Of a stretch of 54,321 bases of DNA, positions 24,217 to 31,970 are shown in pieces. Position numbers and translations under genes: made by a program. The notes beneath the pieces are model-generated. The model had not been told where the DNA came from. It saw only the letters and a program-made list of their open reading frames with translations, and made no database searches. Origin of the DNA: Jiangella endophytica. Lineage in GTDB: Bacteria > Actinomycetota > Actinomycetes > Jiangellales > Jiangellaceae. The stretch covers positions 1 through 54,321 of the forward strand of contig NZ_QVAI01000029.1 in assembly GCF_003427025.1 (NCBI RefSeq), written 5' to 3'. Numbering within the stretch: the stretch's first letter is position 1; the number at the start of each line of letters is the position of its first letter.

Positions 24217-25869
24217 GTGGAGCGCACCTCGATCAGTCGTCGCACCCTCGTCCTCGGCGCCGCCGCCGGCACCGCCGCGATCGGCGCATTGGCCGCGCCG
24301 TCCGCGGCCCTGCCACGCGCGGCGGCCGCGCCGGCGTCCGGTGATGTCCAGGAGTCGCTGGTGTTCCAGGCCGGCGACGACGGCCTCGCCGTCTTCCACG
24401 TCTTCGGTCTGACGACGACGGTGGCCGGCTCGGTGCTCGCGTTCGCCGAGGCCCGCATCGGCCCGCACGACTCCGACCCCCACCATCTCGCCGTCCGCCG
24501 CAGCCGCGACGGTGGCCGGACGTGGGGCCCACTCGGCTACGTGCGCCGCTCCGACGGCGTCCAGTCCTTCATCAACCCGACCCCGCTCGTCGACCGCGAG
24601 TCCGGCCGGATCTTCCTGTTCCACGCCGAGTGCTTCCGCGACGAGGGCAACACCGGCGGCTCGCCGGACAGCTCCCGGCTCTACGTCGTGACCAGCGACG
24701 ACGACGGCGAGACGTGGTCCGAGCCCACCGATCTGACCCACTTGTTCGACGGCGACCCGAACGGCCAGACGCTGCACATGCCCGGCCCCGGACACGGCCT
24801 GCAACTCGCCGACGGCCGGCTGGTGCTGCAGGTCTGGCACCGCCGGGCCATCGCGTTCCCGGTCGCCGAGCGACGCTACGGCGTCACCGTCATCCACAGC
24901 GACGACGGCGGCGCCACCTGGCAGGCGGGTGGCGGCGTCCCGCTGGACGGTGCGTACCCGCTGAACGAGGCGCGGCTGGTCGAGCGCCCGGACGGCGCGC
25001 TGGTGGTGCTCGGCCGGTATGCGTCCGGCGGCACCCACCCGCGGATCGTCTCCGTCAGCGCCGACCGCGGCGCCACCTGGTCGCCGCCCGTGCTCGACGC
25101 GGCCACCCGGCCGGTCAACGCGATCGACACCGGCATCGTCCGCCTCACCGGGCTGGGGGAGCGCGAGGACAGCCGGCTGGTGTTCTCGCGCACCGACTCT
25201 CCGACCCGGCGCAACATGACCGTCTCGATCTCCTACGACGAGGGCATGACCTGGCCGTACAGCCGGGTGCTGACCGAGGGGCCGGCGTCGTACTCGGACA
25301 CCGTCGCGCTGCCCGACGGCCGGATCGGCGTGCTGTACGGGCGCGAGCACGTTCCGGGCGTGACGACGAGCTTCTCGCGCGACATCGTGTTCGCGACCTT
25401 CGACCTCGCCTGGCTGACCGGTGGCGCCGACACCGGGCGGCGCGGGCCGGCGACGCGGCTGACCTTCGAGGTCGAGTCGCTGCCGCTGACCGCGACCTCC
25501 GGCGTCACCGTCAACCGGCCGGCCGACGCCGCGGCCAGCGGCGGTGCCCGCGTCGAGGTGCTGGCCACCGACTACGACCAGTACGTCGAGGCGACCATCG
25601 AGATCACCCGCGGCGGCCAGTACGACCTGTTCGCGCGGTTCCGGCACCTGGCCAACGGCGGCGTGGTCGTGATCGACGTCGACGGCGAGCGGCTGGGCGG
25701 CCCGATCGACACGTCGACGGTGTCGGTGCGGTCGTTCCGGACCGAGCGGGTCGGCCGGGTCGCGCTGGGCCGGGGCCGGCACACCGTCCGGTTCACCGTC
25801 GTCGACAAGCAGGTCGACGCCAGCGGCGTCCGGTTCAGCCCGGACCTCATCGGGCTGGTCCTGGCGTGA
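24217..25869 (+). CDS. Tat-exported sialidase-fold (GH33-like) protein with C-terminal beta domain
   Basis: A 550-residue exported six-bladed propeller. The Tat signal ISRRTLVLG (Arg8-Arg9) leads to cleavage after about residue 38. Asp boxes: SRDGGRTW (96), SDDDGETW (160), SDDGGATW (228), SADRGATW (280), SYDEGMTW (339). Likely active-site residues are Asp85/87, Glu251 (LNEAR), Arg267, Arg331/332 and Tyr359 (SYSD). The FRIP/YRIP motif that supplies the first arginine of the carboxylate-binding triad reads FHVFGL (60-65), so that arginine is absent. Residues about 415-550 form a beta-sandwich resembling carbohydrate-binding modules. GTG 24217 has GGAG upstream. The substrate may therefore differ from ordinary sialosides. 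Confidence 0.85.
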   Translation: MERTSISRRTLVLGAAAGTAAIGALAAPSAALPRAAAAPASGDVQESLVFQAGDDGLAVFHVFGLTTTVAGSVLAFAEARIGPHDSDPHHLAVRRSRDGGRTWGPLGYVRRSDGVQSFINPTPLVDRESGRIFLFHAECFRDEGNTGGSPDSSRLYVVTSDDDGETWSEPTDLTHLFDGDPNGQTLHMPGPGHGLQLADGRLVLQVWHRRAIAFPVAERRYGVTVIHSDDGGATWQAGGGVPLDGAYPLNEARLVERPDGALVVLGRYASGGTHPRIVSVSADRGATWSPPVLDAATRPVNAIDTGIVRLTGLGEREDSRLVFSRTDSPTRRNMTVSISYDEGMTWPYSRVLTEGPASYSDTVALPDGRIGVLYGREHVPGVTTSFSRDIVFATFDLAWLTGGADTGRRGPATRLTFEVESLPLTATSGVTVNRPADAAASGGARVEVLATDYDQYVEATIEITRGGQYDLFARFRHLANGGVVVIDVDGERLGGPIDTSTVSVRSFRTERVGRVALGRGRHTVRFTVVDKQVDASGVRFSPDLIGLVLA

Positions 25870-25881
25870 TGTGATGGAGGT

Positions 25882-26466
25882 GTGGCGAAGCCGACGCGCT
25901 GGGTGACCGACACCAAGGCCGGTCACTCGCGGTGGTACATCGAGCGGTTCCGGACCATGGCGGCCGGCGGCGCCGACCTCGGTGGCGAGGCTCGGCTGGT
26001 CGACGCCATGGTCGCGCCGGGGTCCCGAGTCCTCGACGCCGGCTGCGGCACCGGCCGGGTCGCCGCCGTCCTGCACCAGCGCGGGCACGCCGTCGTCGGC
26101 GTCGACGCGGACCCGGAGCTCATCGCGGCGGCCCGGCAGGACTACCCGGGCCCGCGGTTCGTCGTCGCGGATCTCAGCGAGCTCGACCTCGGCGAGACGT
26201 TCGACGCCGCGGTCCTGGCCGGCAACGTCATGGTGTTCGTCGCGCCCGGGACGGAGACCGCGGTGTTGCGGCGGGTCGGCGCCCACGTCGTGCCCGGCGG
26301 CTTCGTGGTGGCCGGCTTCCACGTGAACCGCGACCTCGCCCTGGCCGACTTCGACCGCTACGCCGCCGACGCTGGGCTGCGGCTGGAGCACCGGTTTGCC
26401 ACCTGGGACCTGCGCGCCTGGCACGACGACGCCGACTTCGCGGTCAGCGTGCTGCGGCACTCCTGA
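25882..26466 (+). CDS. Class I SAM-dependent methyltransferase
   Basis: A 194-residue Rossmann methyltransferase. Motif I VLDAGCGTGRVAAVL binds SAM; VVGVDADPELIAAARQ supplies the acidic residue for the ribose; then FVVADLSELDLGETFDAAV and a C-terminal VVPGGFVVAGFHV. It starts at GTG 25882, 12 nt after the sialidase-like gene, with GGAGG only one nt away, which is too close, so a slightly later start is possible. It sits at the end of the operon and may be functionally unrelated. Substrate unknown. Confidence 0.85.
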   Translation: MAKPTRWVTDTKAGHSRWYIERFRTMAAGGADLGGEARLVDAMVAPGSRVLDAGCGTGRVAAVLHQRGHAVVGVDADPELIAAARQDYPGPRFVVADLSELDLGETFDAAVLAGNVMVFVAPGTETAVLRRVGAHVVPGGFVVAGFHVNRDLALADFDRYAADAGLRLEHRFATWDLRAWHDDADFAVSVLRHS

Positions 26467-26496
26467 CCGCGAAGCCGCCACGCCGAGGCCCGACCG

Positions 26497-26512
26497 CCAA
26501 CCGGTCGGTTGG
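26497..26512 (+). terminator. Hairpin after the methyltransferase gene
   Basis: CCAACCG-gt-CGGTTGG, a perfect 7-bp dyad 30 nt after the stop. It may end the long LacI-led transcript. The two-base loop means the real RNA stem would open to about five or six pairs. Confidence 0.4.
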
Positions 26513-26667
26513 CTGGTGCACTCGTTGGCCGGGGTTCGTGCCGTTCGCCGTCCCCTGCTGCCCATTGTCTCAGCCGCGCAACCGCGCCTCAAAGCGGACC
26601 AACGGGCGCTTCGCGCCGGCGATGACCGCTTGACCCACGGCCGCACGGTCGACGAACTGGCAGCTAT

Positions 26668-26707
26668 CAGGGGGACGGGGCGGGTCTGGGCACACCTTGG
26701 GCTTCGC
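26668..26707 (+). repeat. Dispersed 40-nt block, copy 1
   Basis: Matches 42100-42139 at 37 of 40 positions, same orientation. It begins CAGGGGGACGGGGCGG and contains TCTGGGCACACCT. Both copies are intergenic and both are followed downstream by the palindromic element. Confidence 0.7.
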
Positions 26708-26978
26708 GGGCGTGGTCCCGGGATCCAGCGGTCCGGTGTCCAGGGTCCAGTGCTGCAGGGTCGGCCGTCAGCCATTGACCCGGCCGCGCCCACCGGCGGC
26801 CTTGCCACTGCCGGACGCCGACCACCCGGCCGTATCCACCGTCGATCCAGCCGCCACTGTCCGTTGACACGGCCCCCGTTGACATCGGCGTGCGCCATGG
26901 TGAGAACGGTGATCAAGAGGCGGCCCACAAGAGCCTTGGAAGCACGAAACGCCCGTGAACACGGGTTCACACCGACTT

Positions 26979-27067
26979 CACTAGGCGTTCTCCCACTCCA
27001 CCAGGCATGCACGCCTCGCAGAGCGGGAGAACGCCTAGTGATGTAAGCGATCGTTGATGATCATCGC
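26979..27067. repeat. Palindromic dispersed element, copy 1 (core and right half)
   Basis: CACTAGGCGTTCTCCC (26979-26994) and GGGAGAACGCCTAGTG (27025-27040) are a perfect 16-bp inverted repeat with a 30-nt loop that itself holds the degenerate dyad CCAGGCATGCACGCCT. The right flank CGTTGATGATCATCG (27052-27066) reappears inverted at the second copy (42226-42240). It probably folds as a long hairpin in RNA or as a cruciform. Confidence 0.7.
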
Positions 27068-27218
27068 TGTCCACAAGCCCCGATGCCACCCCAGAAACGG
27101 CCACGCCGGCCGGAGCGCCCGCGGCGCGCCCGATTCATCCCGGTTCGTGAACGCGCCAGCGTGCCACGGCTCGAGTCGGCGAAGCGGAGTGCGGCACTGT
27201 GCCCGGTGAGCGCCGCCG

Positions 27219-27977
27219 CTACACCTGGATGCCGCGGGTCAGGGCGCCGTCGACGACGAGGTTGGTGCCGCTGACCCGGCTGGCCACGGGACTCGCGAGG
27301 AAGACCACGGGCGCGGCGATCTCCTGCGGTGTGCCCATGTGGCCGGTGGGGTTGAGGCCCACCGCCGTGCGGTACAGGTCGGGGTCGCCGCTCTCGATGC
27401 TCGCCCAGACGCCGCCCTCGAAGTAGGTGTTGCCCGGGGACACGGTGTTGGCCCGGATGCCCTTCTCGGCCAGCTGCATGGCCAGCCCGTTGATGTACCC
27501 GATGATGGCGGTCTTGGCCGTGCCGTACGGGCCGGAGGCGAAGTCCGACTCGCGTCCGGACACGCTCGAGATCGCGATGATCGAGGGCGCCGCGGACCGC
27601 TCGAGGTGCGGGAGGGCCGCGCGGACCAGCCGGACGGTGTGCATGAGGTCGACGTTCAGGCTGAGCTGCCAGTTCTCCTCGGTGTCCGGGATCGCCAGCG
27701 CGCTGACGTTGGCCACCACGGTGTCGAGACCACCGAACGACGCGGCGGATTCGTCGACCCAGGCGGCGAGGGCGTCGCCGTCGCCGACGTCGACCACCGT
27801 GCCGGTGACGGGGCCGCGGGAGCCGAGCGCCTCCTGGGTCGCGCTCACCGCGTCGGCGGTGCGCCCGCAGAAGCCGACCGTGGCGCCTTCGTCGAGGAAC
27901 GCCGCGACGATGGCCCGGCCGATGCCGCGCGTACCGCCGGTGACGAGAACGCGGGTGCCGCTGAGCTGCAGATCCAT
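27219..27977 (-). CDS. Short-chain dehydrogenase/reductase (SDR)
   Basis: A 252-residue classical SDR. The NAD(P) motif TGGTRGIG is at residues 13-20. The catalytic set is Ser138 (ISSVSGRES), Tyr151 and Lys155 (GPYGTAKTA). The C-terminus ends in the typical GTNLVVDGALTRGIQV. It lies 27 nt downstream of the acetamidase gene on the same strand, so the two are probably co-transcribed. It may act on an alcohol, ketone or 3-oxoacyl compound; the substrate cannot be told. Confidence 0.9.
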   Translation of the reverse strand: MDLQLSGTRVLVTGGTRGIGRAIVAAFLDEGATVGFCGRTADAVSATQEALGSRGPVTGTVVDVGDGDALAAWVDESAASFGGLDTVVANVSALAIPDTEENWQLSLNVDLMHTVRLVRAALPHLERSAAPSIIAISSVSGRESDFASGPYGTAKTAIIGYINGLAMQLAEKGIRANTVSPGNTYFEGGVWASIESGDPDLYRTAVGLNPTGHMGTPQEIAAPVVFLASPVASRVSGTNLVVDGALTRGIQV

Positions 27978-28004
27978 GGCCGGCCTTTCGTCGAGGAAGG
28001 AGCG

Positions 28005-29003
28005 TCAGAGCGTGGCCGCGCGGGCCCGCAGGTCGGCGTGGATGCCGTCGAACGCGTCGGCGGCCGGCAGCAGCGCCTTCGCCGCCTTGACCACCACGCT
28101 GTAGTTGGCGTCGACGACGTTGGCGATCGGGACCTCCGCGATCTGCGAGCACAGCTGGTACGCGTCCATCGGGTGCAGGCCGTAGAGCGCGCCGACCCAG
28201 TGCACCAGCTCGGCGTTGCCGATGCGCCAGGAGTCCTCCAGCGGGCGGCTCGAGCCGACGGTCATCCAATGCGTGTCGTCCTCGAGCCGGGGCCAGCCCG
28301 GCGCCCCACCCTTGATGAGGTCGACGATGAGGGTGGTGGTCATCGCGCCCTCGACGGCGGTGCCGCAGGCCTCGCCCTCGCCCTGGCGGTAGTGGCCGTC
28401 GCCGACGGAGAACATCGCCCCCTCGACGTTCACGCCGAGGTAGACGGTCGTGCCGGCCCGCATCTGCGGGGTGTCCATGTTGCCGCCGAACCGGTCGGGC
28501 ACCAGCGAGGAGCGCACCTCGCCACCGGCGGGGGCCACGCCGACCGTGCCGAGCATCGTGGCGACGGGCAGCTCGATGCGATGGTCGCTGTGCCGCGCCG
28601 CGAAGGCCACGGTGTTCCGGTCGCGGTCCAGCTCGTAGATCCACGTCGTGTCCGGCAACGGCTCCTGCAGGGTGACGACCCGATCGGTGCTCGTCATGCC
28701 GCCGAAGAACGGGATGGCCGCCGACGCTCCCCAGTCGCGGGCCGGCTCCAGCGCGACCAGGTGGAGCACCAGGGTGTCACCCGGCTCGGCGCCCTCGACG
28801 TAGAACGGCCCGGTCTGCGGGTTGACGAAGCGGAGGTCGACCTTGGCGCTGGACAGGTCGCCGGTCGTGCGCAGGACGCCACCGAACGCGTCGTCGGACC
28901 AGAGCCGCAGCGCGGTCCCCGGTGTCACCCGCATGGCCGCGGCGGCGCCTCCGAAGGTATAGGCGTACTGGTCGCGGGTGGGCGTGTACTCGGTGACGTC
29001 CAT
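28005..29003 (-). CDS. Acetamidase/formamidase family protein
   Basis: A 332-residue FmdA/AmdA-type amidase, a family that hydrolyses formamide, acetamide or related small amides to ammonia and acid. Recognisable stretches are GDTLVLHLVALEPARDWG, VGVAPAGGEVRSSLVPDRFGGNMD (short landmark GGNMDTPQMRAG), YLGVNVEGAMFSVGDGHYRQGEGE and the C-terminal LCSQIAEVPIANVVDANYSV. The Asp/Glu/His residues of VGDGHYRQGEGE would bind metal. Start ATG 29003, 8 nt after the pterin dehydratase-like gene, so it is likely co-translated. It is followed by the SDR. Confidence 0.9.
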   Translation of the reverse strand: MDVTEYTPTRDQYAYTFGGAAAAMRVTPGTALRLWSDDAFGGVLRTTGDLSSAKVDLRFVNPQTGPFYVEGAEPGDTLVLHLVALEPARDWGASAAIPFFGGMTSTDRVVTLQEPLPDTTWIYELDRDRNTVAFAARHSDHRIELPVATMLGTVGVAPAGGEVRSSLVPDRFGGNMDTPQMRAGTTVYLGVNVEGAMFSVGDGHYRQGEGEACGTAVEGAMTTTLIVDLIKGGAPGWPRLEDDTHWMTVGSSRPLEDSWRIGNAELVHWVGALYGLHPMDAYQLCSQIAEVPIANVVDANYSVVVKAAKALLPAADAFDGIHADLRARAATL

Positions 29004-29011
29004 GTTCCACG

Positions 29012-29308
29012 CTATCGCGCCCCGTGCCGGGCGGCGATCTCGTTGATGGTGCCGGCCAGGCCGACGTCCTTCTGCGTCACGCCGCCCTCGGAGTAGGTGA
29101 GCAGCGTGAACGTCACCTTGGTCCAGCGGATGTCGATGTCCGGGTGATGGTCGGCCGCCTCGGCCGCCGCCGCGACGTCGTCGACGATGCGGATGCCGGT
29201 GGAGAAGTCCGGCGCCTCGACGCTGCGGGTGATGGCGGACGGGTCGCCGGACCATCCGGGCAGCCCTTCGAGGGCCGCCCGGACGCCGTCGTGGTCGAGC
29301 AGGGTCAT
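29012..29308 (-). CDS. Pterin-4a-carbinolamine dehydratase-like protein
   Basis: A 98-residue PCD/DCoH-fold protein. The motif ADHHPDIDIRWTKVTFTLLTY matches the family (short landmark HHPDIDIRW, His54-His55). The third conserved His that normally follows (T-H-x-x-G-G-x-T) is Tyr72 here (TYSEGGVT), so dehydratase activity is doubtful. ATG 29308 is chosen because GGAGGTG sits eight nt upstream; the frame extends nine codons further. It lies 45 nt after sdhB and 8 nt before the acetamidase on the same strand. No aromatic amino-acid hydroxylase is nearby, so the usual biopterin role is not supported by context. Confidence 0.85.
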   Translation of the reverse strand: MTLLDHDGVRAALEGLPGWSGDPSAITRSVEAPDFSTGIRIVDDVAAAAEAADHHPDIDIRWTKVTFTLLTYSEGGVTQKDVGLAGTINEIAARHGAR

Positions 29309-29353
29309 GGGGTCCACCTCCATGACCCCCCGCATACCCGGTGATCCGCCGGT

Positions 29354-30142
29354 CTACTCGGACCGGCCCTGGGGAACCTGCGCCTCGGGCAACTGGTCGC
29401 GGCGGAAGATCTTCCGGCCGAGCCAGGTGACCGGGTCGAAGGACCGGTCGACGACGCGCTCCTTCATCGGGATGATCGCGTTGTCGGTGATGTGGATGCC
29501 CTCCGGGCACACCTCGGTGCAGCACTTGGTGATGTTGCACATCCCGATGCCGGCCTGCTCGCGCGCCAGCTCACGGCGGTCGTTGGTGTCCAGTGGGTGC
29601 ATCTCCAGCTCGGCATAGCGCAGGAAGAACCGCGGGCCGGAGAAGGACTGCTTGTTCTCCTCGTGGTCACGGATGACGTGGCACACGTCCTGGCACAGGA
29701 AGCACTCGATGCACTTGCGGAACTCCTGGCCGCGCTCGACGTCCACCTGCTGCATGCGGTACTGACCGTCGGCGGGACGCGGCTCCGGCGCGAACGGCGG
29801 CACCGTCTCGGCGACCTTGTAGTTGTACGAGACGTCCGTGACGAGGTCGCGGACCACCGGGAAGGTGCGCAGCGGCGTCACCGTCACCGTCTCGCCCTCC
29901 TCGAACGTCGAGAGCCGGGTCATGCAGGCCAGCCGCGGCCGGCCGTTGATCTCGGTGCTGCACGAGCCGCACTTGCCGGCCTTGCAGTTCCAGCGCACCG
30001 CGAGGTCGCCGGACTGCGTGGCCTGAATGCGGTGCAGCGCGTCGAGGACCACCTCGCCCTCTTCGACGGGGACGGTGTAGTCGACCAGTTCCCCGCCGGT
30101 GGCGTCGCCGCGCCACACCTTCATCTGCAGGTCGTATCCCAC
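29354..30142 (-). CDS. sdhB: Succinate dehydrogenase/fumarate reductase iron-sulfur subunit
   Basis: A 262-residue SdhB/FrdB subunit that carries electrons from the flavoprotein to the membrane quinone site. Cluster ligands: [2Fe-2S] Cys53, Cys58, Cys61 and Cys73 (CKAGKCGSC...C); [4Fe-4S] Cys144, Cys147, Cys150 and part of the second set (CIECFLCQDVC); and CNITKCCTEVCPEG (Cys202, 207, 208, 212) for the remaining centre(s). The operon order membrane anchor-flavoprotein-FeS matches mycobacterial Sdh1 (Rv0249c-Rv0247c). It lies directly downstream of sdhA. Confidence 0.95.
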   Translation of the reverse strand: MGYDLQMKVWRGDATGGELVDYTVPVEEGEVVLDALHRIQATQSGDLAVRWNCKAGKCGSCSTEINGRPRLACMTRLSTFEEGETVTVTPLRTFPVVRDLVTDVSYNYKVAETVPPFAPEPRPADGQYRMQQVDVERGQEFRKCIECFLCQDVCHVIRDHEENKQSFSGPRFFLRYAELEMHPLDTNDRRELAREQAGIGMCNITKCCTEVCPEGIHITDNAIIPMKERVVDRSFDPVTWLGRKIFRRDQLPEAQVPQGRSE

Positions 30143-30166
30143 TTCACGCCTCCTCGGCGGTCACAG

Positions 30167-31954
30167 CTAGTTGAAGAGCTCGCGCAGGTCGTCGGGCATC
30201 TGGGGGAGCGGCTCGCGGGCGATGTCGACGCTCTCGCCGTCGAGGCGGCAGTGCAGGTTGAGCCTGCCCCACGCGTCGTCGGTGGCGGGGTAGTCGTTGC
30301 GCGTGTGCCCGCCCCTGCTCTCCGTTCGCTCGAGCGCCGCCCGGGCGATGCATTCGGAGACCCGCAGCATGTTGCGCAGGTCCAGCGCCAGGTGCCAGCC
30401 GGGGTTGTACTGCCGGTGCCCTTCGACGCTGAGCCGGGTGATCCGCTCACGCAGGCCGGCCAGGTCGCTCAGCGCACGCTCCATCTCGTCAGCGGTCCGG
30501 ATGATGCCGACCAGGTTGTGCATGACCTCCTGGAGGTCGTGCTGGACGGTGTACGGGTTCTCGCCGCCCTCGATGCCGAACGGCGCGACCGCGTGCTCGG
30601 ACGCCGTGCGGATCTCCTCGTCGGTGATCTCCGGTCGTTGTCCTCGCCGGGCCGCCGCGTAGGCCGCGTTGAGCCCCGTCCGGCGGCCGAAGACCAGCAG
30701 GTCCGAGAGCGAGTTGCCGCCCAGGCGGTTGGCGCCGTGCATGCCGCCGGCCACCTCGCCCGCCGCGTACAGGCCCTGGACCGCCGACTCGCCGGTGTCG
30801 GGGTCGACGGCGACGCCGCCCATGACGTAGTGGCAGGTCGGGCCGACCTCCATCGGCTCGGCCGTGATGTCGACGTCGGCCAGCTCCTTGAACTGGTGAT
30901 ACATCGACGGCAACCGGCGGCGGATGTACTCGGGCGTCCGGCGCGAGGCGATGTCGAGGAACACGCCGCCGTGCGGCGACCCACGACCGGCTTTGACCTC
31001 GGCGTTGATGGCCCGGGCGACCTCGTCGCGGGGGAGCAGCTCCGGTGGCCGGCGGTTGTTCGTCTTGTCCTCGTACCAGCGGTCGGCCTCCTCCTCGGAG
31101 TCCGCCGTCTCGGCCTTGAAGAACTCGGGGATGTAGTCGAACATGAACCGGCGGCCCTCGCTGTTGCGCAGCACGCCGCCGTCGCCCCGGACCGACTCGG
31201 TGACCAGGATCCCCTTCACCGACGGCGGCCAGACCATGCCGGTCGGGTGGAACTGGACGAACTCCATGTTCACCAGGCTCGCGCCGGCCTCCAGCGCCAG
31301 CGCGTGGCCGTCGCCGGTGTACTCCCACGAGTTCGACGTCACCTTGTACGACTTGCCGATTCCGCCGGTGGCCAGGACGACCGACGGCGCCTCGAAGGCG
31401 ACGAACCGGCCGGACTCGCGCCAGTAGCCGAACGCGCCGGAGATCCGCCCGTCCGACGTGAGCAGCTTGGTGACGGTGCACTCCATGAACACCTCGATGC
31501 CGAGGGCCACGGCGCGCTGCTGCAGCGTGCGGATCAGTTCCAGGCCGGTGCGGTCGCCGACGTGCGCCAGCCGCGCGTAGCGGTGCCCGCCGAAGTCGCG
31601 CTGGGAGATCAGGCCGTCGGGCGTGCGGTCGAACAGCGCGCCCCACTCCTCCAGCTCGCGAACGCGGTCCGGTGCCTCCTGCGCGTGCAGCTGCGCCATT
31701 CGCCAGTGGTTGAGCATCTTCCCGCCACGCATGGTGTCGCGGAAGTGCACCTGCCAGTTGTCCTCTTTCCACACGTTCGCCATGGCGGCGGCGATGCCGC
31801 CCTCGGCCATGACGGTGTGCGCCTTGCCCAGCAGCGACTTGCAGACGATGCCGACCTTCGCGCCCGCGTCGTGGGCCGCGATGGCCGCCCGCAGGCCGGC
31901 GCCGCCGGCGCCGACCACGAGCACGTCGAAGCTGTGGCGTTCGATTTCAGCCAT
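30167..31954 (-). CDS. sdhA: Succinate dehydrogenase/fumarate reductase flavoprotein subunit
   Basis: A 595-residue catalytic subunit that interconverts succinate and fumarate. The FAD fold is VLVVGAGGAGLRAAI (11-25) and the probable covalent FAD ligand is His46 (KAHTVMAEGG). Active-site stretches are VQFHPTGM and the C-terminal lobe GGMHGANRLGGNSLSDLLVFG. It lies between the membrane anchor and sdhB with short gaps. In mycobacteria Sdh1 is the main aerobic succinate oxidase; whether that holds here is inference. Confidence 0.95.
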   Translation of the reverse strand: MAEIERHSFDVLVVGAGGAGLRAAIAAHDAGAKVGIVCKSLLGKAHTVMAEGGIAAAMANVWKEDNWQVHFRDTMRGGKMLNHWRMAQLHAQEAPDRVRELEEWGALFDRTPDGLISQRDFGGHRYARLAHVGDRTGLELIRTLQQRAVALGIEVFMECTVTKLLTSDGRISGAFGYWRESGRFVAFEAPSVVLATGGIGKSYKVTSNSWEYTGDGHALALEAGASLVNMEFVQFHPTGMVWPPSVKGILVTESVRGDGGVLRNSEGRRFMFDYIPEFFKAETADSEEEADRWYEDKTNNRRPPELLPRDEVARAINAEVKAGRGSPHGGVFLDIASRRTPEYIRRRLPSMYHQFKELADVDITAEPMEVGPTCHYVMGGVAVDPDTGESAVQGLYAAGEVAGGMHGANRLGGNSLSDLLVFGRRTGLNAAYAAARRGQRPEITDEEIRTASEHAVAPFGIEGGENPYTVQHDLQEVMHNLVGIIRTADEMERALSDLAGLRERITRLSVEGHRQYNPGWHLALDLRNMLRVSECIARAALERTESRGGHTRNDYPATDDAWGRLNLHCRLDGESVDIAREPLPQMPDDLRELFN

Positions 31955-31970
31955 GGTGTCGCTCTGCTCC

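Larger units (their letters stand above)
26467..27218. other. 752-nt gene-free region with hairpins and dispersed repeat
   Basis: No frame here has protein-like content. It contains a stem-loop just after the methyltransferase (CCAACCG-gt-CGGTTGG, 26497-26512), a 40-nt block shared with 42100-42139 (26668-26707), a small hairpin GTGAAC-acgg-GTTCAC (26955-26970) and the long palindromic repeat at 26979-27067. The remainder shows nothing I can name. Confidence 0.6.

Noticed and set aside
23270..25869. Classic sialic acid catabolism (sialidase plus neuraminate lyase)
   Set aside because: The aldolase motif is KDG/DHDPS-like, the sialidase lacks its FRIP arginine, and nanK/nanE-like genes and a sialic acid transporter are absent.
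26467..27218. Possible decayed gene or full insertion sequence in the 752-nt gap
   Set aside because: No frame resembles a transposase or other protein in any of six frames; only repeats and hairpins are seen.
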